From the NCBI RefSeq assembly GCF_005938745.2, contig NZ_VCBX02000001.1, forward strand, positions 1,828,501 through 1,892,500: a stretch of DNA of 64,000 bases, given 5' to 3'. The DNA comes from Rhodococcus sp. KBS0724 (GTDB lineage: Bacteria > Actinomycetota > Actinomycetes > Mycobacteriales > Mycobacteriaceae). Below, piece after piece: positions 40,137 to 49,284 of the stretch. Positions within the stretch are counted from its first letter, which is position 1. Every line of letters starts with the position of its first letter. Under the pieces are notes generated by a model, which had not been told where the DNA came from, made no database searches, and saw nothing but the letters and a program-made list of their open reading frames with translations. Made by a program: the position numbers and the translations under genes.

Positions 40137-42671
40137 ATGGCTTCGGTAACCAATTCGCCGATGCGCAAGGTGTCCTTGCGTAACTTGGCGGCGCACAAGG
40201 TGCGGTTGGCGCTCACCGTGTTGTCGGTGGTGCTCGGTACGGCGTTTGTCGCCGGATCGTTTGTGTTCACGGATACGTTGCAGAAGACGTTCGACTCGAT
40301 TTTCGAGAACACTGCTCAGGGCGTCGACGTCCGGGTGTCGATGCCGGATCGCAACACCAGTGGCGTTCCGATCGAGGATGTCGACAAGTTGGCTGCGATC
40401 GACGGCGTCCGCGCCGTGGCTCCGGCCGTGAGTGGACAGATCGTTCTGATCAATGCCGACGGCGGTGCTGTTCAGACTGGCGGTGCGCCGAGCATCGGTG
40501 GGTCGTACCTGCCGGAAGACAAGGCGATCACACCGCCCGATCCGTATTCGGCAGGTGGGCCGCCTACTGCCGACGGAGATATTGCGTTGAACGTGAGTGC
40601 GGCGGAGCGCGCGGGTTTGTCGGTCGGTGACCAGGCGCGGGTTCTGGTTCCGGCGCGGGGAATCGTCGATGTGACGTTGTCCGGTATCTACACCAGTTCC
40701 GGTAGTGACACCGGTGGTTTCATCGGCGCGTTGTTCACCGACGATCAGGCACGCAGCCTGTTCACGGACGGCAAGCATGTCGACTACATCGACGTTGCCG
40801 GCACCGGACTGTCACAGACCGACATGCAGCAACGGGTGGAGCAGGTCTTCCCGGATTTGAAGGTGCAGACCGGAGACGAGGTCCGTGAGGAGACCAAGGC
40901 CGAGGTCGACACCGCACTGAGTTTCATCAACTACTTCCTGCTGGCGTTCGGCGCTATTGCTCTGCTGGTCGGCACGTTCATCATCTACAACACCTTCTCG
41001 ATGATCGTGGCGCAGCGCTTGCGTGAACTTGCGTTGCTCCGGGCGGTGGGGGCGAGCCGGGCTCAGGTCGGCCGATCCGTCGTCACCGAAGCGTTGATCG
41101 TCGGATTGATCGGCAGTGTCATCGGATTGCTGGCCGGTATCGGACTGGCGTACGGTCTGCGCGGGTTGCTCAATGCCTTCGACGTGGGACTGCCGGAGGG
41201 GCCGTTGCAGGTCAGCCCGCGGACGGTTCTTGTCGCGTTGGTTGTCGGCGTTGTCGTGACGACGCTCAGTGCTTATGCGCCGGCGCGCCGGGCGTCCAAG
41301 GTTCCGCCGGTCGCGGCGATGCGCGAGGAGTTCGCCTCCACCGGTGACTCGCTGCGTGTCCGGACGCTTGTCGGCGCCATCCTCGGTGTTCTCGGTGTTG
41401 TCTTGGTGGTCGCCGGTTCGCGGGGAACGGGTGAGGGTGCCGCTCTGACTGTCGGCGGCGGAGCGTTTGCGTTGATCATCGCGGTTCTGCTGGGCTCTCC
41501 CGCTCTGTCGCAGCCCATCGTGGGCGCACTCGGTGTTGTGTTCGCCAAACCGTTCGGTGCGGTGGGTCGTCTGGCTCGCACCAATGCGGTCCGCAATCCG
41601 CGTCGTACCGCGGCTACGGCTTTTGCCCTGACATTGGGCCTGATGTTGGTGACGGTCATCGGTGTGTTCGGTTCCTCGGCAAAGGCGAGTATCAATGCGC
41701 TGGTCGACGTGGGTGTCACTGCGGATTACATCCTGTCCGGGCCTAATTCGATCGGTGTGCCGCGAGGCGCGGCCGACGCAGTACGCGCGCTCCCGGATGT
41801 GCAGAGTGCGACATCTCTGCACGGGGTTCGAGCCACCGTGAACGGACAGGACGAACAGGGTGCGTCGTTGGACGGGCCCATCGACGGAGTCCTCGACTAC
41901 AACATCGTCGAGGGAACCGCAGATCTGTCGGGCAACAACATGATGGTGTCGCAGACCACGTCGACCGACAACGGTTGGACCGTCGGATCGACCCAGACGT
42001 TGACGGGCGCGGACGGGACCCAGTATCCGGTTGTCGTTGCGGGAGTGTTCGAGGACAACCAGCTGATCGGATCGTGGATCGTCTCGGACGAGGCGTACCA
42101 GGCCTTGATGCCGGCAACCAGCCTGCCTGATTTTGCCGTTCTCGTGAAGGCGAAGCCGGGGACCGATCTGAGTGCCTTGCGCGGCGAACTCGAGAAGGCC
42201 ACGGAAAAGTATGTGGTTGTTCAGGTTCAGGATCGTGAGGAGTTCAAGGGAACCCAAGGGCAGCAGATCAATACGTTGCTCGCGATCTTGTACGGGCTAC
42301 TCGCACTGGCAGTGGTGATCGCAATCCTGGGCATCATCAACACCTTGGCGCTCTCGGTCGTGGAACGCCGACGCGAGATCGGAATGCTGCGGGCCGTCGG
42401 TATGCAGCGGGCGCAGATGCGGCGCACGATCTACCTCGAATCCGTTCTCATCGCTGTCTACGGTGCGGCCGTCGGTGTGGTGCTCGGAATCGGTTTCGGT
42501 TGGGGATTCGTGAGCACACTTCGGGACCAGGGCTTGGGTGAGATCACGATTCCGTGGGGTCAGGTTGCGTTGATGCTGGTCGGTTCCGGCATCGTCGGTG
42601 TACTCGCGGCACTGTGGCCGGCCAATCGAGCGGCCAAGACCAAGCCACTGGAGGCGATCGCGGACCTGTAG
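40137..42671 (+). CDS. FtsX-like ABC permease (two-module, about 10 helices)
   Basis: An 844-residue membrane protein with an N-terminal helix (~20-45), a large extracellular MacB-like domain, a first FtsX module (~265-385), two further helices (~410-460), a second extracellular domain and a C-terminal FtsX module (~715-840; IIAILGIINTLALSVVERRREIGMLRAVGM). The conserved REL/REIG cytoplasmic loops after TM helices are duplicated, as in ten-helix lipid-type permeases. It pairs with the LolD-type ATPase 4 nt upstream. Substrate is unknown. Confidence 0.9.
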   Translation: MASVTNSPMRKVSLRNLAAHKVRLALTVLSVVLGTAFVAGSFVFTDTLQKTFDSIFENTAQGVDVRVSMPDRNTSGVPIEDVDKLAAIDGVRAVAPAVSGQIVLINADGGAVQTGGAPSIGGSYLPEDKAITPPDPYSAGGPPTADGDIALNVSAAERAGLSVGDQARVLVPARGIVDVTLSGIYTSSGSDTGGFIGALFTDDQARSLFTDGKHVDYIDVAGTGLSQTDMQQRVEQVFPDLKVQTGDEVREETKAEVDTALSFINYFLLAFGAIALLVGTFIIYNTFSMIVAQRLRELALLRAVGASRAQVGRSVVTEALIVGLIGSVIGLLAGIGLAYGLRGLLNAFDVGLPEGPLQVSPRTVLVALVVGVVVTTLSAYAPARRASKVPPVAAMREEFASTGDSLRVRTLVGAILGVLGVVLVVAGSRGTGEGAALTVGGGAFALIIAVLLGSPALSQPIVGALGVVFAKPFGAVGRLARTNAVRNPRRTAATAFALTLGLMLVTVIGVFGSSAKASINALVDVGVTADYILSGPNSIGVPRGAADAVRALPDVQSATSLHGVRATVNGQDEQGASLDGPIDGVLDYNIVEGTADLSGNNMMVSQTTSTDNGWTVGSTQTLTGADGTQYPVVVAGVFEDNQLIGSWIVSDEAYQALMPATSLPDFAVLVKAKPGTDLSALRGELEKATEKYVVVQVQDREEFKGTQGQQINTLLAILYGLLALAVVIAILGIINTLALSVVERRREIGMLRAVGMQRAQMRRTIYLESVLIAVYGAAVGVVLGIGFGWGFVSTLRDQGLGEITIPWGQVALMLVGSGIVGVLAALWPANRAAKTKPLEAIADL

Positions 42672-42698
42672 GGCTTACGGCTGTCACATTCACGCGAC

Positions 42699-42752
42699 CG
42701 GTACCGTGCGCACTTTTGGCTGTTCACGCAGCGAAAAGTGCGCACGGTACCG
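42699..42752. repeat. Long perfect inverted repeat (19-bp arms)
   Basis: CGGTACCGTGCGCACTTTT (42699-42717) pairs perfectly with 42734-42752, with a 16-nt loop. The ends are 8 nt from the ATG of the HNH-like gene, which has no SD. It may end the exporter transcript, but no long T-run follows. The core GTGCGCACTTTT is suggestive of a dispersed extragenic palindrome in rhodococci; that cannot be checked here. Confidence 0.8.
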
Positions 42753-42759
42753 TTTCCTC

Positions 42760-43206
42760 ATGAGCACTCTTCAAGAAGTCGGCGATCGTGAATCCTGGCG
42801 CTGCTGGCTGTGTGACGAGCCCGTCGATCCCGACATGTCGGTTAACGATCCGCGCGGCCCGAGTATCGACAGCATCAACACCGCCAAGAAGGGCGGCAAA
42901 TCCAAGGGTGGTGTCGAGCGACTCGCACACCGCGCGTGCAATACCAAGAAAGGTGCCGTCAAGCCTGTTGTGGAGTGGCCGGATCGGTTGTTCGTGGTTG
43001 ATCCGGCGCCGATCATCGGTGTTGTGGAGCAGCTCGAACGTAAGGGTGGCCGGGTCGCGGTTGCACGTTGCCCCGGCAAGGACGACGCCCAGGATGCGTC
43101 GGAGTGGTTGCTTGATCGGCTCTCGCGATTGGCCCCGAATCTGAACGTCGAAACGAGTATCGACCCTGCTGGTGGTGGGTTCCTTCTGGTTTTGAAAACC
43201 GTGTAG
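42760..43206 (+). CDS. Small HNH-endonuclease-like protein
   Basis: A 148-residue protein with a zinc-type CWLCDEP pair (residues ~15-18), then a long basic loop and ERLAHRACNTKKG, which together resemble the HNH pattern (CxxC ... H..CN..KG). The first His normally found in an HH/DH pair after the CxxC is not obvious, so activity is doubtful. The C-terminal half is beta-rich (GGRVAVARCPG, GGFLLVLKTV) and of unknown role. The ATG has no SD and lies 7 nt after the large inverted repeat. Confidence 0.7.
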   Translation: MSTLQEVGDRESWRCWLCDEPVDPDMSVNDPRGPSIDSINTAKKGGKSKGGVERLAHRACNTKKGAVKPVVEWPDRLFVVDPAPIIGVVEQLERKGGRVAVARCPGKDDAQDASEWLLDRLSRLAPNLNVETSIDPAGGGFLLVLKTV

Positions 43207-43310
43207 TCGGATTCGGTCCGCCTTTTCTTCGGGTGTCCTAGCCTTGTCGTGAGCGATCGGGGTACGGTCGAGTCGAACATGAATCCGGTTTCGAGTGCGA
43301 AGGAATCACG

Positions 43311-44486
43311 ATGAATCTGGCGTTGACCGACGAGGAACTGGCGTTCCGGGACGAGATGCGGACTTTCTTCCGCACACAGATTCCTGAATCGACCAGGAAC
43401 GCGTACGCCCACGGGGAAGAGTTGGGGCGCGACCGCATGGTCGAGTCGCAGCAGATTCTCAACGCCCACGGCCTGGCCGTGCCGCACTGGCCGGTCGAGT
43501 GGGGCGGTAAGGATTGGACTCCGGTTCAGCACAACATCTGGCTCGACGAGCTGCAGTTGGCGTCTGTTCCGGAGCCCCTTGCGTTCAACGCGAACATGGT
43601 CGGACCTGTCATCGCGGCTTTCGGTTCGCAAGAACAGAAAGAAAAGTTCCTTCCGGCGACGGCAAACCTCGATATCTGGTGGTGCCAGGGCTTTTCGGAG
43701 CCGGAGGCGGGTTCCGACCTCGCGTCGCTCAAGACCCGCGCCGTCCGGGACGGCAACGACTGGGTGATCAACGGTCAGAAAACCTGGACCACGCTCGGCC
43801 AGCACGCAGACTGGATCTTCTGTCTCGTTCGCACCAACCCCGATGCTCCCAAGCGGCAGGCGGGTATCTCGTTCATCCTGGTCGATCTGAACACACCGGG
43901 CGTGACGGTCCGTCCGATCAAACTCATCGACGGCGGCTACGAGGTCAACGAGGTCTTCTTCGAGGACGTCCGCGTTCCGGGCGAGAATCTGGTCGGCGAA
44001 GAGAACCAGGGCTGGGGCTACGCCAAGTTCCTGCTCGGCAACGAGCGCACCGGCGTCACGCGGGTCGGTTTCTCCAAAGTGCGTGTGGCTCAGGCAAAAG
44101 CGCGTGCCGCGCAGGTCAAGGTCGGGAACGGGACACTTCTCGAAGATCCCCTGTTCGCCGCTCGCCTGGCCGAGCTCGAGAACGAGTTGCTTGCGCTGGA
44201 GCTCACTCAACTCCGGGTTGTTGCAGGGTCCGCGGACGGTAAGCCGAACCCGGCTTCTTCTTTGCTGAAATTGCGTGGCTCCGAATTGCAGCAGGCCAGC
44301 ACCGAGTTGCTGATGGACGTTGCCGGCCCCGATTCGCTGCCGTTCGACGCGGGCACCGACATCGCGTCGGCGAGCTGGGCGCAGCACTCGGCCCCGGCTT
44401 ACCTGAACTACCGCAAGGTATCCATCTACAGCGGATCGAGCGAAGTGCAGCGCAGCATCATCGCCTCCTCGATCCTCGGATTGTGA
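43311..44486 (+). CDS. Acyl-CoA dehydrogenase, first subunit of a pair
   Basis: A 391-residue FadE protein with GAAGGA before the ATG. The FAD-binding GFSEPEAGSDLASL and TWTTLGQHADW motifs are intact. The MCAD-type catalytic position (YEGTS) reads YSGSSEVQR, so the base must be elsewhere; NERTG in helix G is a candidate. The second dehydrogenase follows 8 nt later, and a terminator ends the unit. Adjacent unequal FadE genes in mycolic-acid actinobacteria often form alpha2-beta2 enzymes for bulky or steroid-derived side chains; the substrate here is unknown. Confidence 0.9.
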   Translation: MNLALTDEELAFRDEMRTFFRTQIPESTRNAYAHGEELGRDRMVESQQILNAHGLAVPHWPVEWGGKDWTPVQHNIWLDELQLASVPEPLAFNANMVGPVIAAFGSQEQKEKFLPATANLDIWWCQGFSEPEAGSDLASLKTRAVRDGNDWVINGQKTWTTLGQHADWIFCLVRTNPDAPKRQAGISFILVDLNTPGVTVRPIKLIDGGYEVNEVFFEDVRVPGENLVGEENQGWGYAKFLLGNERTGVTRVGFSKVRVAQAKARAAQVKVGNGTLLEDPLFAARLAELENELLALELTQLRVVAGSADGKPNPASSLLKLRGSELQQASTELLMDVAGPDSLPFDAGTDIASASWAQHSAPAYLNYRKVSIYSGSSEVQRSIIASSILGL

Positions 44487-44494
44487 GGCGTGGC

Positions 44495-45625
44495 ATGGAC
44501 TTCGAACTCAATGACGAACAGAAGCTTCTTCGTGACACCACCAAGGATCTTCTCGCACGCAGCTACGACGCGGAAAAGCGAAATGCAATCACCGACGCCG
44601 ACCCCGGGTGGAGTCCGCAGGTGTGGAAGCAGTTGGCAGAGGTCGGTCTGCTTGGTCTGACGTTCTCCGAGGACGACGGCGGGATGGACGCCGGTCCCGT
44701 CGAGATCGGTGCTGTCATGACCGAGATCGGCCGACGCCTTGCGCCGGAGCCGGTTCTGGACGCGGCGGTAACGCCGGGTGGACTCATCTCCGAAGGTGGC
44801 AGCGCTGAGCAGCGATCGTCCATCCTTCCCGGAGTTGCCGAGGGCGTCACGTTCCTGGCGTTTGCCGATCAGGAACCTGGAATTCGTTGGCCTGCAACGC
44901 AACGGGCAACCACCGCAGTACGCGCGGGTGACGGCTGGAGCATTACCGGCATCAAGAATCCGGTCGGCCACGGCGGCGCTGCGGACATCCTGGTTGTCAG
45001 CGCTTCGCTGCCGGACGGCGGAGTAGGGCTGTTCCTGGTCAAGAGTGACGCATCGGGTCTGGTGCGCAAGTCGTACGCAACCCACGACGGTTTGCGTGGT
45101 GCGCAGGTCGAGTTCACAGATACTCCTGCCGAGGCGCTCGGTGCGGGTGGTGACGCGTCGGCGTTGATCGTGGCCGCGCAGATTCGGGAGCAGGCCGCGT
45201 TGTGCGCCGAGGCTGTCGGTGCGATGGAAGAGGCACTGCGCCTGACGACGGAGTACCTCAAGACCCGCAAGCAGTTCGGGGTTCCGCTGGCCAAGTTCCA
45301 GACGCTGACCCATCGAGCTGCCGATCTGTACGTGTCACTCGAGTTGGCGCGCAGCATGAGCTTGTACGCGACCATGTCGCTGGCCGACGGTGTGGTAGAC
45401 CCGGTCATCGCGTCTCGGGTCAAGTTGCAGATCGGGCGATCAGCGCGGCTGATCGGTCAGGAAGCAATTCAGATGCACGGCGGCATCGGCATGACGGCGG
45501 AGTATCCGGTGGGCCATTACGTCAGCAGGCTTGTTGCCATCGAGCACACGCTCGGCAGCACCGAAGATCACCTGCGTGTGTTGGCTGCAGGCGTTGCCGA
45601 CCATGAAATGGTCAGTGCGGTCTGA
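44495..45625 (+). CDS. Acyl-CoA dehydrogenase, second subunit of a pair
   Basis: A 376-residue FadE-fold protein started at ATG 44495; a GTG at 44483 is an alternative that would overlap the first gene. The N-terminal FAD motif is degraded (FADQEPGIRWPATQR in place of a WxxTEPxxGSD type block), while RKQFGVPLAKFQ and QMHGGIGMTAEYP are preserved. The C-terminal segment reads LGSTEDHLRVL instead of EGTSEIQR. It therefore looks like the non-identical partner of the preceding subunit. Confidence 0.9.
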   Translation: MDFELNDEQKLLRDTTKDLLARSYDAEKRNAITDADPGWSPQVWKQLAEVGLLGLTFSEDDGGMDAGPVEIGAVMTEIGRRLAPEPVLDAAVTPGGLISEGGSAEQRSSILPGVAEGVTFLAFADQEPGIRWPATQRATTAVRAGDGWSITGIKNPVGHGGAADILVVSASLPDGGVGLFLVKSDASGLVRKSYATHDGLRGAQVEFTDTPAEALGAGGDASALIVAAQIREQAALCAEAVGAMEEALRLTTEYLKTRKQFGVPLAKFQTLTHRAADLYVSLELARSMSLYATMSLADGVVDPVIASRVKLQIGRSARLIGQEAIQMHGGIGMTAEYPVGHYVSRLVAIEHTLGSTEDHLRVLAAGVADHEMVSAV

Positions 45626-45643
45626 TCTTTCACGAGAGCTGAT

Positions 45644-45684
45644 CGGGGCCGCATTCCGCAGTCGCGGGGTGCGGCCCCGGTTTT
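45644..45684 (+). terminator. Intrinsic terminator of the acyl-CoA dehydrogenase operon
   Basis: CGGGGCCGCA (45644-45653) pairs with TGCGGCCCCG (45670-45679), with TTTT at 45681-45684. It ends the operon 18 nt after the stop codon. It is next to the convergent DUF5691 gene's stop. Confidence 0.9.
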
Positions 45685-45685
45685 G

Positions 45686-46999
45686 TCAGTGCCCGCCCCG
45701 CAGTACGTCCAACCGGATGCGGCGTGCTTCGATGTGTTCGGCCGTCTCGGTGAAGGCCCGTTGCCAGTCGGTTGACGCCGTTCGGTCGGCCGCGTCCAGC
45801 AGCAGTGCACCAGCCTCGAGGGGGAACCGGGCTTGGGCGCTCCGCAGCGTCGAGTAGTGGCTGTGGCGAGAGTGGATGCCGAGTTCTTCGCCGGAGGCAG
45901 CGTGTTTGGCGGCTTCGCCTTCGAGGGCGCTGACAAGTTTCTGTGCAATGGCCAGTGGCCAGGGCCGGTCGATGCCGTCCAGCAGTGCGCTGCCGTCGAC
46001 GCCGAGGAGATAACTGTCGGCATGACCCGCAAGGATGTACGCGATCCGTTCACGTGGACGTGCAATCGCGACGACGCGGCGATCGGTGTTCCGGCCGTCC
46101 CGCGCGAGTAGAGCCGATGCCCAGGCGGGGTTCTTCTGTAGAACTGTTGCGGCGGTCCATGATTCGGTCATCACGTCGCGCCATTGTTTCTCGATGGGAA
46201 TGCGAAGTACGTCGTGTGGTGAACCGATCATCGATTCCCACAACGTCAACGGCGTCGCCGTGACAACTTGGCGCAGCCACCACTTGCCGATTCCCTTGTA
46301 CTGGGCCCCGACGTCTTCGATGCCGTCGCGTGGGGCCTTGTCGTCGAGTGAACCGGGTAATCGAATGACGAGGCGCGGTCGCAGTGGCTTGGTCTCGAGT
46401 CGCACCCAGGTGTGGGCCCGGGTAGCCATCCGTTCGGCAAACGGGGATTCGGGAAGTTGGCGGAGCAGTTGGATCGAGCGTTCACGGATCGGCGGCGACG
46501 GATCGTCGAGTCCGCGTTCGAGAAGGTCGTAGTCGTGCTCGCCCAAGCCGACGCTCAGCCGGTCCAGGAATTGGCGTCGCAGACCCGCGGGTTCGTTGTC
46601 CCACGCGATGTCGAGTTCTTCTGTCGCGAGTGCGGGGTCGACCGTTCGGATGTAGTCGAACCAGGCGAGTCGGTCGTCCGGGTCGGGGGAGAGCCACAGT
46701 TCGTCGCGGCGTGACCCGACGCGACGCAGTTGCGCCCAAGCCGGGTTGTGATCTGCCAGATATTGCCCGCGCGGACCGGCGAGGCGAAGGAGTGCCTCGC
46801 GGTGTTCGAGGTTCGTGCGGGCCGCTTCCATGAGCGCGGGAACAGTCGGTGCGGGCGCAACATATCCGTAGGTTTCGGCAACGTCGAACCATTCGGGCAA
46901 CGACGGTGACCGCGTCTCGAGTAGTGACGTCACGTGCTCGATCGCCGACGCGGGGAGCGTCGGACGCCCTACCGTTATGTCGGTTCGCAGCGAGGTCAC
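45686..46999 (-). CDS. DUF5691 family protein, helical repeat
   Basis: A 437-residue protein started at GTG 46999 (VTSLRTDITV); the longer frame runs through the divergent gene's leader. Signature segments are LLRLAGPRGQYLADHNPAW, and DDRLAWFDYIRTVDPALA...IAWDNEPAGLRRQFLDRL, then DDPSPPIRERSIQLLRQLPES, a HEAT-like helical repeat. Families of this kind occur beside SWIM zinc-finger, MoxR-type AAA+ and VWA proteins in other actinobacteria. Those partners are absent here, so it is an orphan. No activity is assigned. Confidence 0.8.
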   Translation of the reverse strand: MTSLRTDITVGRPTLPASAIEHVTSLLETRSPSLPEWFDVAETYGYVAPAPTVPALMEAARTNLEHREALLRLAGPRGQYLADHNPAWAQLRRVGSRRDELWLSPDPDDRLAWFDYIRTVDPALATEELDIAWDNEPAGLRRQFLDRLSVGLGEHDYDLLERGLDDPSPPIRERSIQLLRQLPESPFAERMATRAHTWVRLETKPLRPRLVIRLPGSLDDKAPRDGIEDVGAQYKGIGKWWLRQVVTATPLTLWESMIGSPHDVLRIPIEKQWRDVMTESWTAATVLQKNPAWASALLARDGRNTDRRVVAIARPRERIAYILAGHADSYLLGVDGSALLDGIDRPWPLAIAQKLVSALEGEAAKHAASGEELGIHSRHSHYSTLRSAQARFPLEAGALLLDAADRTASTDWQRAFTETAEHIEARRIRLDVLRGGH

Positions 47000-47099
47000 T
47001 TGCCTACGGTAAGGCAGAGGTGTGTCAACTTTCACTCTGGGTAGCGGCGCGGATGTCGAGATTCTGGGAGAGTGGACAGCGGCACCTGGGAGGCTTGAC

Positions 47100-48347
47100 A
47101 TGGCAGAAATTCATGGCGTCACCGTGGGCGATGGAACCAATGGGGCGGAAGTTAACAGTGGTGCGGATGTGTCGGTTGCCGAACGTCGTGCACTGATTTC
47201 CAGCCATGTCCTCTCCTGGTGCGAAGCAGGAATCGTCGAATCGAATCGCCCCGAGCTGTCCACCGAGGTCGCGCTGTTGTTGGCCGGCGGTTACGTCGAC
47301 GACGAGACTCGGGCGATCATGGCCGAACGCCGCGCGGTGGGACGGTCGTTCCCCGACATCGGTAGTTGGTCCGAACTGAGGTACCTCACGGACGAGTACA
47401 CGAGAACGTGTCGGCGGCTCAGTGCTGCCCGAATCGGACCGGTGCAGGTTGTCCTGGAACGACGTGTTCAGGCCTTGGAGAAACGCGTCCAGGCCGCGCG
47501 CTCGGCGGTTGTGCGATCCAACCGGCACTTCGCGAGCAGTGTCCGCGCTATCCGCAAGGACCGGCGCGACGGGCTGCATCTCGACGTGGAGCAGCGCGAA
47601 GCCCTGTTCGTCGGACTCACCCGCACGCCCGTCCCGGCGAAGTCGACCACCGGCCTGGGCGCCGTTGCCGGTAGCGGAAGCGCGGCACTCGACAAACTAG
47701 CCGGACGGCTCGCAAGCCTCGAGGGCTCCGGGGTCCTCGCCGACGCGGGCCGTCGCATGGCCGAGGTACTCGACGGCTTGGCACCGCACGACGACGACGG
47801 CGTGACCGGGAAGTACGACGCGCTGCTCTACCTCGCCGGCAACGTATACGACCGCATCGAGTCCTCGAATGCCTGGCATTCCGATCATTTTGTCGTCCAA
47901 CGCAATCAACTTGATCTTGCCGACGAGATCACCCAGATATCCGTGGATACGGTTGCCTTGCGGTCGATCCTCGCCGAACTCGACGAAGCCGCAAACCTGG
48001 CGCGCGACGAGGCGACCCGAGCGTCGATCGACTCGAGAACGCGAGCCCTCGGCGCTGTGTGGGATCAGTTGGTCGAGCGAGTTGCGGCGTTGGCGCGGAT
48101 CGGTGACCTGGTCTCGCGGGCCGAGGAACAGCTCAGTTCTCAACGCGCCGTCGAGCACGCGGCGAGCTTGGACAGCCGCATCGACGATCTGCTCGCGCGG
48201 TCCGGATCGCGTGAGCTCTCGGCCGCAAACACGCACTACGTCGGCGATCAATTCGACGGCGTCGACGAGTTGATGTTGGCGCACCGCGCGGCACTGTACG
48301 GCGACATCGCACTTCTGACCTCTGGGAATGAGCGGCCCGCACCTTAG
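47100..48347 (+). CDS. Coiled-coil protein of unknown function
   Basis: A 415-residue protein that I start at ATG 47100 because of a strong GGGAGG 6 nt upstream; a GTG at 47022 would add 26 residues. Long amphipathic helices with heptads are seen around residues 120-170 (VLERRVQALEKRVQAARSAV) and 270-380 (RSILAELDEAANLARDEATR; LVSRAEEQL). No signal peptide, membrane helix or enzyme motif is visible. It is divergent from DUF5691. It may be a structural or regulatory partner of it, but that is only inferred from position. Confidence 0.65.
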   Translation: MAEIHGVTVGDGTNGAEVNSGADVSVAERRALISSHVLSWCEAGIVESNRPELSTEVALLLAGGYVDDETRAIMAERRAVGRSFPDIGSWSELRYLTDEYTRTCRRLSAARIGPVQVVLERRVQALEKRVQAARSAVVRSNRHFASSVRAIRKDRRDGLHLDVEQREALFVGLTRTPVPAKSTTGLGAVAGSGSAALDKLAGRLASLEGSGVLADAGRRMAEVLDGLAPHDDDGVTGKYDALLYLAGNVYDRIESSNAWHSDHFVVQRNQLDLADEITQISVDTVALRSILAELDEAANLARDEATRASIDSRTRALGAVWDQLVERVAALARIGDLVSRAEEQLSSQRAVEHAASLDSRIDDLLARSGSRELSAANTHYVGDQFDGVDELMLAHRAALYGDIALLTSGNERPAP

Positions 48348-48495
48348 GCGCTGGAGCGAGGGCGCGGTAAGGTCGAGGTAACTAGCCGGCCGTGAGCCGG
48401 ATTCGCCGGGCGTCGGTCGCGACAATTGTTCGCTGACGCCCCACCCGCAGGCCGATCTGGCGATACCGGGCGCAACAGCTTCAAGAAGGTCGACC

Positions 48496-49272
48496 ATGGA
48501 AGACACCGCAAGTCGTGGCATCAACGCGTTCATTTCCGAAGTAACCCAGCGTGGGGGCCACGCCGTGCGGTTGACGCATTCGCGCCGCAACCCGGTGCAG
48601 GTGACGGGCAATGACGGCAGCACCCGCATCGTCCGCGTGCGATCCAAGCTTGACGGTGACTGGCAGGCCAGGCGCCAGGACGAATCCCTCGAGAGCGACG
48701 ACACCCGCTCGGAGTTCTGGGTTTTTGTCGATCTTGCGGTCACGCCTCACCAGTTCTTCATGCTGCCGTCGGTGGAGGTGGCGGACGATATCCGGTCCGA
48801 GGTCGATCTGTGGATGATGGACACTCCTGGGCGCACCAGGACGGGCCATCACGCGATTGCGCGTGGACGGGTTGCCCACGGGCATGACCGTTGGGACGTT
48901 TTGGGTGTCGCTGCGGTCAAGGATCCGAGCATTCAGGTCGCAGCGCCGGTGGCCCCGAAGCGTGCGAAGACTGCGGTTGTCGTCAAGAAGCGTCGTGCCA
49001 GCGCCGCCGATGACGAGATTCCGGTGATCGATCTGCGCGTCGAGGTAAGCGCCGATTGCCACGGTTACCGCTGGATCGGTCGATTCGACGAAACGAGCGG
49101 CGTACTCGAAATCGTGCGTGGCCCGATGGAGGGACGCAGGTTCCCCAACCCGACAGCTGCCGCGAATGCTGTCACCGGACATATTTCCGGCGATATCGAG
49201 AGCTACGACGGTTGGGTGTTCTGGACTGTCGACGGTACCGCGTTGGGTGCGCGGCACCGTCGTAGCGCTTAA
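48496..49272 (+). CDS. Hypothetical protein, possible nuclease-like N-terminal half
   Basis: A 258-residue protein started at ATG 48496 with AGAAGG upstream. The N-terminal part (THSRRNPVQVTGNDGSTRIVRVRSKL then FWVFVDLAVTPHQFFMLPS) has a strand-rich alternation of basic and hydrophobic residues like some PD-(D/E)xK restriction-type folds, but catalytic residues cannot be picked out. A basic linker (KRAKTAVVVKKRRAS) joins a second domain (VIDLRVEVSADCHGYRWIGRFDE...FWTVDGT) of unknown function. It follows the coiled-coil gene by 148 nt. Confidence 0.6.
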   Translation: MEDTASRGINAFISEVTQRGGHAVRLTHSRRNPVQVTGNDGSTRIVRVRSKLDGDWQARRQDESLESDDTRSEFWVFVDLAVTPHQFFMLPSVEVADDIRSEVDLWMMDTPGRTRTGHHAIARGRVAHGHDRWDVLGVAAVKDPSIQVAAPVAPKRAKTAVVVKKRRASAADDEIPVIDLRVEVSADCHGYRWIGRFDETSGVLEIVRGPMEGRRFPNPTAAANAVTGHISGDIESYDGWVFWTVDGTALGARHRRSA

Positions 49273-49284
49273 GCGTCGTAGCGC

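Noticed and set aside
42771..44387. Leftward 538-codon ORF over HNH-like and acyl-CoA dehydrogenase genes
   Set aside because: It crosses two real genes in reverse and has no motif.
47001..47016. TGCCTACGGTAAGGCA near the divergent DUF5691/coiled-coil promoters
   Set aside because: The 5-bp arms are short and the inner bases do not pair; chance is a sufficient explanation.
48348..48495. Possible small RNA or tRNA in the 148-nt gap before the hypothetical gene
   Set aside because: No cloverleaf, CCA context or terminator was found; the region is best viewed as a promoter and leader.
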